DNA of 12,602 nucleotides from Hyphomicrobiales bacterium (lineage in GTDB: Bacteria > Pseudomonadota > Alphaproteobacteria > Rhizobiales > Xanthobacteraceae): NCBI GenBank assembly GCA_003164375.1, contig PLTE01000365.1:199-12800 (forward strand), written 5' to 3'. Positions 7,471 to 12,602 of the stretch are shown here, piece after piece (positions within the stretch are counted from its first letter, which is position 1; the number at the start of each line of letters is the position of its first letter). The position numbers were made by a program, and so were the translations under genes. The notes under the pieces were generated by a model. That model was given only the letters and a program-made list of their open reading frames with translations, was not told the origin of the DNA and did no database searches.

Positions 7471-8214
7471 TCACACGTGCTGGCCGCCGTTGATGTGGAT
7501 CTCGGCACCGTTCACGTAGGATGCGGTGTCGGTGCATAGCACGTAGATGATCTTGGCCACCTCGTCGGGCGTGCCGAGCCGGTGCATCGGAATATTTTCC
7601 ACGATCTTTTCCGTGCCCGGCGACAGCATCGCGGTGTCGATCTCGCCGGGCGCGATAGCGTTGACGCGAACGCCCTGCGCGCCGAAATCGGCCGCCATCT
7701 CCCGCGTGAGCGCGGCGAGCGCCGCCTTCGACGTGCCGTAAGCGGCCCCCGCGAACGGATGCACGCGCGAGCCCGCGATCGACGTCACGTTGACCACCGA
7801 GCCCTTGGCGGCTTTTAGCTCCTCGAGCAAGCCGCGCGCCAGCATGATCGGGGCAAAAAAATTGACCTGAAAGACATGATGCCAATCCTCGCGCGAGGTT
7901 TCGATCGAGCCGAGCCGCTTGCCCTCCGCGGCTTTGGGCGAGATCGCGGCGTTGTTGACCAGCGCGTGCAACTCGCCGTGCAGCCGGTTTTTGGTTTCCG
8001 CGATCGCGGCTTCGGTATTTTCGGGATCGGACAGATCGACCTGAATGTGGTCTTCCGGTCCCATCTCCCAGGGACAATTTTCCGGGAACGGATGGCGCGA
8101 GCAAGTGATGACGCGCCAGCCGGCGGCCGAGAAACGCTTCACCGTCGCATGGCCGATGCCGCGGCTTGCCCCGGTCAAAAGCAGCGTTCGTCGCGGCAGG
8201 TTGCTGGTCGGCAT
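7471..8214 (-). CDS. Short-chain dehydrogenase/reductase (classical SDR)
   Basis: Cytoplasmic NAD(P)-dependent oxidoreductase of 247 residues, the classical SDR length. The cofactor motif TGASRGIG is at 14-21, the NNAA motif at 87-90, the catalytic triad is S145, Y159 and K163 (YGTSK), N118 is the structural Asn, and the C-terminal motif is INGG at 241-244. VNAIAPGEIDT follows the usual PG motif after the active site. It resembles 3-oxoacyl-ACP reductase-like SDRs, but such similarity does not fix the substrate. It starts 54 bases after the stop of pdxH on the same strand, so co-transcription with pdxH is likely. Its stop is only 19 bases from the convergent hybrid kinase stop, with no clear terminator hairpin between them. 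Confidence 0.92.
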   Translation of the reverse strand: MPTSNLPRRTLLLTGASRGIGHATVKRFSAAGWRVITCSRHPFPENCPWEMGPEDHIQVDLSDPENTEAAIAETKNRLHGELHALVNNAAISPKAAEGKRLGSIETSREDWHHVFQVNFFAPIMLARGLLEELKAAKGSVVNVTSIAGSRVHPFAGAAYGTSKAALAALTREMAADFGAQGVRVNAIAPGEIDTAMLSPGTEKIVENIPMHRLGTPDEVAKIIYVLCTDTASYVNGAEIHINGGQHV

Positions 8215-8268
8215 GGTCCTATCCAGTTCTTCTTGTGCAATTGTTCTTATCGACTTTTTGCCGTCGTC

Positions 8269-8910
8269 CTATGGATAAAGTCGCGCCTTGTGCCACGGCG
8301 CCGTGGGACTTGATCGCGAGAAGACGATGCGGTCGTGCAGGCGGAACGGCCGTTCCTGCCAGAACTCGATCTGTTGCGGCAGGACGCGATAGCCCGACCA
8401 AAAAGGCGGCCGTGGCACCGTGCCGATGACGAATTTCGCGGTAAACCGCGCAATCGCCTTCTCGAATGCAAGCCGGCTTTCCAACGCCGAGGATTGCTTG
8501 CTGGCCCAGGCGCCGATCTGCGCCATGCGCGAACGCGAAGCGAAATAGGCGTCGGCTTCCGCCTCCGACACCTGCTCAACGCCGCCGCGCAGACGCACCT
8601 GGCGTTGCAACGATTTCCAATAAAACGTCAACGCCGCTTTCGGCGCGGCGGCAAGCTCGTGGCCCTTGATGCTGTCCTGGTTGGTGTAGAATACGAAACC
8701 GCGCTCGTCGAAGCCCTTCAACAGCACCATCCGGGCGTTGGGCATGCCGTCAGGATCGACGGTCGCGAGCGTCATGGCCTCGGGATTGACCGGCTCGGCC
8801 TGTTTGGCCTCGGCAAACCAGGCGGCAAACAGGCGCAGCGGCTCGGCGGCCTCGGTGAAGTCACCGCCCGTTAACCGCGTCGGGTGTTCCATAGGCGCCG
8901 CGTCGGACAT
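8269..8910 (-). CDS. pdxH: Pyridoxamine/pyridoxine 5'-phosphate oxidase
   Basis: FMN-dependent enzyme that oxidises pyridoxine or pyridoxamine 5'-phosphate to pyridoxal 5'-phosphate, the last step of vitamin B6 cofactor synthesis and salvage. The 213-residue protein matches the family end to end: AMTLATVDPDG, ARMVLLKGFDERGFVFYTN (FMN site), SIKGHELAAAPKAALTFYWK, RQVRLRG, then SRMAQIGAWASKQS, FWSGYRVLPQQIEFWQ and RPFRLHDRI near the C-terminus, where R190, H192 and R194 contact FMN/substrate by family analogy. The frame extends upstream to a TTG at 8925, but ATG 8910 gives the MSDAAPMEHPTRLT start expected for alphaproteobacterial PdxH. The leader faces a divergent lipoprotein gene across a striking dyad with a TATATA core. 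It probably forms an operon with the downstream SDR. Confidence 0.96.
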   Translation of the reverse strand: MSDAAPMEHPTRLTGGDFTEAAEPLRLFAAWFAEAKQAEPVNPEAMTLATVDPDGMPNARMVLLKGFDERGFVFYTNQDSIKGHELAAAPKAALTFYWKSLQRQVRLRGGVEQVSEAEADAYFASRSRMAQIGAWASKQSSALESRLAFEKAIARFTAKFVIGTVPRPPFWSGYRVLPQQIEFWQERPFRLHDRIVFSRSSPTAPWHKARLYP

Positions 8911-8925
8911 TCTCGGAGTACCCAA

Positions 8926-9459
8926 GTGCTCGTGTGGGGCGGTCGGGGGAACTGCCGCCGTTCTCTATATAGTCGAACGGCGGCGTTACGCCTATGTCGG
9001 CAGCGGTATTGGCTCGTTCACTGGCTCGCGGCGGCGACCGTCGTGCTGAGCGCGTTGAGCGTTTCCGGCTGCTCCTATCGGCTTCTTTCGCTCACCTCCA
9101 AGGACGGCACAGATATCCAGACGACCGGCTCGATCGTGCCGGCGGGCGACCGCCCTATCCATGTCGCCGACGCCTCCCAGCCGGCGGCGCTTGACCTCTT
9201 CTACGCGCGGGCTGCCGCTTCGGACGTGCTGGCCCGGGGTGGCAAGGACGCAAGCGTGCCGTGGGCTAATCCGAATAACGGCGCCGGCGGCAACATCACA
9301 CCGCTCGACAGTGCCTATCGCGAAGACGGCATGCCGTGCCGCGATTTCCTCGCCAGTTACGTGCATGGCGGATCGCACGATTGGCTGCAAGGCGCCGCCT
9401 GCCGCAATGCCAGCGGCATCTGGGAGGTCAAGCGACTAAAGCCCCTCAAGCCGAGCTGA
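8926..9459 (+). CDS. Probable outer-membrane lipoprotein, RT0821/Lpp0805-type surface protein; 5' end uncertain
   Basis: Small envelope protein of unknown function. The lipobox LSVSGC has its acylated Cys encoded at 9070-9072, after the hydrophobic stretch LAAATVVLSAL. The C-terminal segment YREDGMPCRDFLASYVHGG followed by QGAACRNASGIWEVKRL fits the RT0821/Lpp0805 (17 kDa antigen-like) surface domain, with the usual paired cysteines. The start is unclear. GTG 8926 has a GGAG 7 bases upstream but leaves a 48-residue presequence with a long Arg-rich head, sits 15 bp from the pdxH start, and precedes the likely promoter. ATG 8994, just after the TATATA dyad, is in another frame, yet with a one-base shift near 9027 it would give a normal 25-residue lipoprotein signal. 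Either a frameshift, a sequencing error, or a GTG start is possible. The product family is more certain than the start. Confidence 0.72.
   Translation: MLVWGGRGNCRRSLYSRTAALRLCRQRYWLVHWLAAATVVLSALSVSGCSYRLLSLTSKDGTDIQTTGSIVPAGDRPIHVADASQPAALDLFYARAAASDVLARGGKDASVPWANPNNGAGGNITPLDSAYREDGMPCRDFLASYVHGGSHDWLQGAACRNASGIWEVKRLKPLKPS
8954..8984. promoter_or_regulatory. 10-bp inverted repeat flanking a TATATA box between divergent genes
   Basis: GCCGCCGTTC (8954-8963) is the exact reverse complement of GAACGGCGGC (8975-8984). The 11-base spacer contains the palindrome CTATATAG (8965-8972), nearly on the dyad axis. A TATATA core reads as a -10 box on either strand: rightward it would start transcription a short distance before ATG 8994, leftward about 45 bases before the pdxH ATG. 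It could be an operator embedded in a divergent promoter for pdxH and the lipoprotein, or an RNA hairpin. The sequence symmetry is direct; the role is inferred. Confidence 0.55.
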
Positions 9460-9629
9460 GCGGGCTATCATCGTTCGTGCGCTAGGCCGATTCGCACATT
9501 GGACGGCCAAGTTAGGCAGCATCGATCTGCATTGCGTGTTGGCCGCTTTATTCCCACATTAACGTCTCGTGGAACCTGATGCGGGGCAGGCGGGGCCGGC
9601 CCGAAAGTCCAAAAACGGAGTCCGTGGGG

Positions 9630-10622
9630 ATGCGTGATCCCTATGAAGTGCTGGGCATCGATCGCAAGGCGAGCGCAGGCGACATCAAAAGCGCCTACCG
9701 CAAGCTTGCCAAAAAACTGCATCCCGACGCCAACAAGAACGATCCGAAGTCGGCGACGCGCTTTGCCGAATTGAACGCCGCGCATGAGATTCTCGGCGAC
9801 GCCGACAAGCGCAAGGCGTTTGATGGCGGCGAGATCGACGCCGAGGGGAAGCCGCGGTTCCGGGGCTTTGAAGGATTTGGCGGCGGTCCGCGACCGGGCG
9901 GCGGACCCGGCGGGGCGGGCTTCGGCCCCGACGCACATTTCGAGAATTTCAATTTCGGGCCGGAAGGGTTCACCCGCACGACCCGGCGCGGCGGGGGCGG
10001 CGCCGGCGGGTTCGAAGACATTCTCAGGGAAGCATTCGGCAATATGGGCGGACGCGGGGCGAGGCCGGGTGCCGGCTCGACCTTCGAGCCGGAGGACTTC
10101 GGCGTTGGCGCCGATGTCCATGCGGCGCTTACGGTGACGCTGCCGGAAGCCGCACATGGGGTCACCGAACGGCTGCGGCTGCCGACCGGTAAGGACGTCG
10201 ATGTAAAGATTCCCGCGGGGATCAGCGACGGCCAGCAGATCAGGCTCAAGGGCCAAGGCATGGCCGGACAGTCAGGCTCAGGCGACGTCTTGATCACCGT
10301 CTCGATTGCGCCGCACCCGGTGTTCACGCTTGCAGGCGCCGACGTGCGGCTCGACCTGCCGGTCACGCTGTACGAGGCGGCGCTCGGCGGCAAAGTGCGC
10401 GTGCCTACGCTCGACAAGGCGGTCGAATTGACCATCCCGCCGTGGACCAACAGCGGACGTACCTTCCGTCTCAAAGGCAAGGGCTTTCCCGCCAAATCAG
10501 GCCGCGGCGATTTGCTTGCCACCGTACGCATCGCGCTGCCTGAGACGAACGACGCCGAGCTCGAAGCGCTGATGAAGAAGTGGCAGGGCGAAAAGCCCTA
10601 CGATCCGCGCAAGGATATGTGA
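9630..10622 (+). CDS. DnaJ/CbpA-type J-domain co-chaperone without zinc finger
   Basis: Class B Hsp40 of 330 residues that would stimulate DnaK ATPase and deliver unfolded clients. The J domain spans 1-66 (DPYEVLGIDRKAS, helix II SAYRKLAKKL, and the essential HPD at 31-33). A Gly/Phe/Arg-rich linker covers about 67-150, including GFGGGPRPGGGPGG. Two beta-rich C-terminal substrate-binding domains follow (about 151-310), with LPEAAHGVTERLRLPTGK, VKIPAGISDGQQIRLKGQG and VTLYEAALGGKVRVPTLD. The CxxCxGxG zinc repeats of DnaJ proper are absent, so it is CbpA-like. ATG 9630 has GGAG 9 bases upstream and starts directly at the J domain; an earlier in-frame ATG at 9579 adds an unlikely basic tail. The 170-base gap before it holds no clear heat-shock (CIRCE) element. 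It is followed by a convergent anti-sigma gene. Confidence 0.93.
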   Translation: MRDPYEVLGIDRKASAGDIKSAYRKLAKKLHPDANKNDPKSATRFAELNAAHEILGDADKRKAFDGGEIDAEGKPRFRGFEGFGGGPRPGGGPGGAGFGPDAHFENFNFGPEGFTRTTRRGGGGAGGFEDILREAFGNMGGRGARPGAGSTFEPEDFGVGADVHAALTVTLPEAAHGVTERLRLPTGKDVDVKIPAGISDGQQIRLKGQGMAGQSGSGDVLITVSIAPHPVFTLAGADVRLDLPVTLYEAALGGKVRVPTLDKAVELTIPPWTNSGRTFRLKGKGFPAKSGRGDLLATVRIALPETNDAELEALMKKWQGEKPYDPRKDM

Positions 10623-10631
10623 TCTGTTCGT

Positions 10632-11417
10632 TCAGCCGCCTTGCGGCGGTTTGCGTTGATCGATCTGGTCGTAGGCGGCTTGAGCGATCTCATGGAGCTT
10701 GTCGCGTTCCGCGGGACCGCTGAGCACGTAAGCGAGATTCTGATCGACCCAATAATAGGCCGCGTTTTTTTCGCCGGTGGTATAGCGCAGCGCCATCTCC
10801 TGATCGCTGGTGCGCCCGCAATACAGCGTAAAGCGTTCGCCCGAGGGGCCTTCATACATGAAGAAGGCGGTCGCTCCGTTCGGCCCAGGCAACAGCCGGC
10901 CGCCGACCAGCTTCAAGCCGATCTTGTCGAGCTCGGGCGCGCGCAACGGCGAGCCGATCCGCTTCGACAGCCATTCCACCAGATGCGGCCGCTGGTCGCC
11001 CGGCACCTCGACCGGATGGCGAACCTCGACGGTGTAAAGCCGGTAGGCGTCGAGCGCATCGCTGGTGAAGAGGGCAAGATCCGACGGGGTTGCCGTTTCG
11101 ACCCCGCGCGCGACCCAGCCGGCGACGCCGCCGACCAGGAAGGCCGCAATCACCGCCGCCACGGCGGCGGCGATCGCGCCGGTGCGGCGGCGCGTCAGCC
11201 GGCCGATATCGAGCTGCTGCGGGGGCTTTTCTTCGGCGACCGCGCCATAGCGCGCGCGAATGAGGTCGGCCTGGGCGCGCCAGGCTACGACTTTTCCCGC
11301 ATCGTCGGGATGGCTCGCGAGCCAGGCCTCGACCGTGTCGCGGCGGTCGGCGGGTAGTTCGCCGTCGACATAGGCATGGAGCTCGTCTTCGCTCACCATC
11401 AGGTCTTGATCGGTCAT
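10632..11417 (-). CDS. Membrane-anchored anti-sigma factor without zinc motif
   Basis: A 261-residue single-pass inner-membrane protein that probably sequesters the ECF sigma factor encoded just upstream. Residues 1-75 form the cytoplasmic sigma-binding part, with SEDELHAYVDGELPADRR followed by an amphipathic helix. A transmembrane helix lies at about 79-103 (AIAAAVAAVIAAFLVGGVAG), and residues 105-261 form a periplasmic domain of unknown fold. The HxxxCxxC zinc motif of ZAS anti-sigma factors is missing: only the His (H14) is present and no cysteines follow, so this is a zinc-independent type that should not respond to thiol oxidation through that motif. The start follows AGAGAG at 7-base spacing, 15 bases after the sigma stop, a typical coupled pair. 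Its last codons overlap a terminator-like hairpin. The inducing signal is unknown. Confidence 0.88.
   Translation of the reverse strand: MTDQDLMVSEDELHAYVDGELPADRRDTVEAWLASHPDDAGKVVAWRAQADLIRARYGAVAEEKPPQQLDIGRLTRRRTGAIAAAVAAVIAAFLVGGVAGWVARGVETATPSDLALFTSDALDAYRLYTVEVRHPVEVPGDQRPHLVEWLSKRIGSPLRAPELDKIGLKLVGGRLLPGPNGATAFFMYEGPSGERFTLYCGRTSDQEMALRYTTGEKNAAYYWVDQNLAYVLSGPAERDKLHEIAQAAYDQIDQRKPPQGG
10636..10652 (+). terminator. Candidate terminator of the dnaJ-like gene inside the anti-sigma 3' end
   Basis: CCGCC (10636-10640), loop TTGC, GGCGG (10645-10649), then TTT. It begins 14 bases after the dnaJ-like stop. The same bases encode the last residues (PPQGG) of the convergent anti-sigma protein, so the two genes share this element. 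The stem is strong but the T run is only 3, so termination strength is uncertain. Confidence 0.5.
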
Positions 11418-11432
11418 CGTTTGCTCTCTTGG

Positions 11433-11921
11433 TCATTTCACACGACGCAGCGCCGGGCGCTCGCCGTCGAGATAGGCTTTGATTTGCGCTCGGGCGCGAG
11501 CGAGCCGCGACATCACGGTACCGATCGGTACGCCCTGCACGTTCGCGACTTCACGGTAGGTGAGGCCCTCGAGCACCACGAGCAGGAGCGCCGAACGCTG
11601 CTCCTCGGCGAGTTCGTCAAGCGCCCGTGTGATATCGCGGCCGCCGGCCTCCGGCCCGCTCGTTGTGGCATCGCTATCCTTGATCAGCGTCAGAACCGGC
11701 CGGCGCGACAGACTGCGCAGGCGGTTGCGATTGAGATTGGTCAGAATGGTGTACAGCCATGCCCTGGTATCTCCGCCTTGGAACAGATGCTCGGAGCGCA
11801 GCGCCCGAACCAGCGTATCCTGCACGATGTCGTCGGCCGTTTCGGCATTGCGGGTAAGCGCCCGCGCATAGCGCCGCAGCGCCGGAATGGCCGCCTCGAT
11901 CCGCTGCCGGAAGTCACTCAA
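11433..11921 (-). CDS. ECF-family RNA polymerase sigma factor
   Basis: A 162-residue sigma-70 family factor of the extracytoplasmic function class, which redirects RNA polymerase to stress or envelope genes. Region 2 (about 10-75) shows LRRYARALTRNAETADDIVQ, the -10 recognition helix, then DTRAWLYTILTNLNRNRLRS. Region 4 (about 96-150) shows LDELAEEQRSALLLVVLEGL, then TYREVANVQGVPIGTVMSRL, a helix-turn-helix for the -35 box. Regions 1 and 3 are absent, as is normal for ECF factors. The only in-frame start is TTG at 11921; an in-frame stop lies 15 bases upstream. An overlapping out-of-frame ATG at 11925 opens a 4-codon frame that ends inside the sigma start. The gene is followed 15 bases later by its probable anti-sigma. 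It does not look like the general-stress EcfG type, as no NepR or PhyR is nearby. Regulon unknown. Confidence 0.92.
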   Translation of the reverse strand: MSDFRQRIEAAIPALRRYARALTRNAETADDIVQDTLVRALRSEHLFQGGDTRAWLYTILTNLNRNRLRSLSRRPVLTLIKDSDATTSGPEAGGRDITRALDELAEEQRSALLLVVLEGLTYREVANVQGVPIGTVMSRLARARAQIKAYLDGERPALRRVK

Positions 11922-11940
11922 GCATCGTACCCGTCAGCTC

Positions 11941-11978
11941 GCGTTAATATTTGCGGCGCAAGGCCTTAACGCTGCGCC
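11941..11978 (-). promoter_or_regulatory. Two interlocking inverted repeats upstream of the sigma gene
   Basis: Repeat A: GCGTTAA (11941-11947) with TTAACGC (11966-11972), 7 bp. Repeat B: GGCGCA (11955-11960) with TGCGCC (11973-11978), 6 bp. The arms alternate A-B-A'-B', so in RNA they could form a pseudoknot or two mutually exclusive hairpins. The element ends 19 bases upstream of the TTG start of the sigma gene. It may be a leader structure or paired operator sites. No sequence match to a known motif is claimed. Confidence 0.35.
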
Positions 11979-12035
11979 CACACTCAACAACACCAGGCGG
12001 TGCCGGCTATTCCGCGCGCTTGCTGGCCCAATGAC

Positions 12036-12048
12036 CCTATGCCATAGG
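12036..12048. promoter_or_regulatory. Short dyad CCTATG-C-CATAGG upstream of fabI
   Basis: A perfect 6-bp inverted repeat around one central base, located 37 bases before the fabI ATG in the divergent region shared with the ECF sigma gene. Outer bases GAC/GTC extend it with one bulge. It could be an operator or overlap a promoter; chance occurrence cannot be excluded. Confidence 0.3.
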
Positions 12049-12085
12049 AGTCCAGGGGTGGAAGCCGCCTGATGGGGTCAAGAGA

Positions 12086-12602
12086 ATGCCGGAAGTTTCG
12101 GGCCTCATGCGCGGCAAACGCGGCCTGGTCATGGGGGTGGCGAACCATCGCTCGCTCGGCTGGGGCATTGCTAAAGCCTGCCACGGGCATGGCGCCGAGC
12201 TTGCCTTCACCTATCAGGGCGAAGCGCTAAAGAAGCGCGTCGCGCCGCTCGCCCAGGAGATCGGCGGCATCGTGGTCGGCGATTGCGACGTGACCGAGCC
12301 CAAGACCATCGATGCGGTATTCGCGGCCGTGCAGCAGGCCTGGGGCACGATCGATTTTCTCGTCCATGCCATCGCGTTTTCCGACAAGGATCAGCTCGAC
12401 GGCCGCTACGTCGACACCACGGCGGACAATTTCACCAAGACCATGCTGGTGAGCTGCTACTCATTCACGGCGATCGCGCAGCGCGCCGAAAAATTGATGC
12501 CGAACGGCGGTTCGATCCTGACGTTGACCTATTACGGGTCGGAAAAATGGATGCCGCACTATAACGTCATGGGGGTCGCCAAGGCGGCGCTCGAAGCGTC
12601 CG
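12086..12602 (+). CDS. fabI: Enoyl-[acyl-carrier-protein] reductase (NADH), partial
   Basis: Catalyses the last step of each fatty-acid elongation cycle, reducing enoyl-ACP; the family is the target of triclosan and diazaborines. The frame is open to the right edge (172 of about 270 residues). Features: KRGLVMGVANHRSLGWGIAK (cofactor loop, residues 11-30), DCDVTEP, the VHAIAFSDKDQLDGRYVDTT segment, and the catalytic residues Y149, Y159 and K166 in YxxxxxxK spacing, equivalent to Tyr146, Tyr156 and Lys163 of E. coli FabI. ATG 12086 is the first good start, giving MPEVSGLMRG; an in-frame ATG at 12107 has a GGAAG upstream and is an alternative. It is divergent from the ECF sigma gene. In related genomes fabI is followed by other lipid genes, which would lie outside the window. 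Confidence 0.96.
   Translation, partial: MPEVSGLMRGKRGLVMGVANHRSLGWGIAKACHGHGAELAFTYQGEALKKRVAPLAQEIGGIVVGDCDVTEPKTIDAVFAAVQQAWGTIDFLVHAIAFSDKDQLDGRYVDTTADNFTKTMLVSCYSFTAIAQRAEKLMPNGGSILTLTYYGSEKWMPHYNVMGVAKAALEAS

Noticed and set aside
9460..9629. Heat-shock regulation (CIRCE or EcfG-type GGAAC-N17-CGTT box) upstream of the dnaJ-like gene
   Set aside because: A GGAAC is present near 9571 but no CGTT follows at the right distance, and no CIRCE inverted repeat is seen.
9695..10531. 278-codon minus-strand frame opposite the dnaJ-like gene
   Set aside because: Pro/Ser/Arg-rich antisense translation of the Gly-rich linker and C-terminal domains; no independent evidence.
11984..12190. 68-codon minus-strand frame over the fabI start
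   Set aside because: It overlaps the well-supported fabI N-terminus and shows no protein motifs.
1..12602. CRISPR array, insertion sequence, prophage, toxin-antitoxin or defence island
   Set aside because: No regularly spaced repeats, transposase or integrase motifs, tRNA attachment sites or defence-type domains were seen on either strand.

Overview
The window looks like chromosomal DNA from an alphaproteobacterium of the Hyphomicrobiales (Rhizobiales), most likely near the Bradyrhizobium/Rhodopseudomonas group. This rests on high GC, on the style of the PdxH and FabI proteins, on Bug-type and LivK-type transport proteins, and on a pdxH - surface lipoprotein - dnaJ - fabI order that I recall from that group. 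No alignment was run. There is no tRNA, rRNA, CRISPR array or insertion sequence, and no gap longer than about 200 bases.

Left part (1-4249): transport and redox genes. A minus-strand branched-chain amino acid type ABC operon holds a periplasmic substrate-binding protein followed by a LivH-like permease that runs off the left edge. A strong hairpin separates the two. The leader of the binding-protein gene contains a compact element that can fold as a three-way junction. Divergent from it is a zinc-free MDR-family NADPH oxidoreductase, followed by an orphan Bug/TctC-type solute-binding protein without its usual membrane partners.

Middle (4360-7451): a two-gene signalling operon. A single-domain response regulator overlaps by 4 bases (GTGA) a large hybrid histidine kinase with a periplasmic Cache-like sensor, HisKA, HATPase, REC and HPt domains. 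All residues of a His-Asp-His-Asp phosphorelay are present, with the small regulator as the likely final acceptor.

Right part (7471-12602): on the minus strand pdxH and an SDR oxidoreductase probably form an operon. A 10-bp inverted repeat centred on a TATATA box separates pdxH from a divergent surface lipoprotein whose 5' end looks frameshifted or misread. Next comes a zinc-finger-less DnaJ/CbpA-type co-chaperone, convergent with an ECF sigma / membrane anti-sigma pair, and finally the first two thirds of fabI, divergent from the sigma gene. Their shared intergenic region carries several inverted repeats.

I did not find a new multi-gene defence or mobile system. The most unusual items are the structured DNA/RNA elements at 2002-2045, 8954-8984 and 11941-11978, the unclear 5' end of the lipoprotein gene, and the complete phosphorelay cassette of unknown signal and output.
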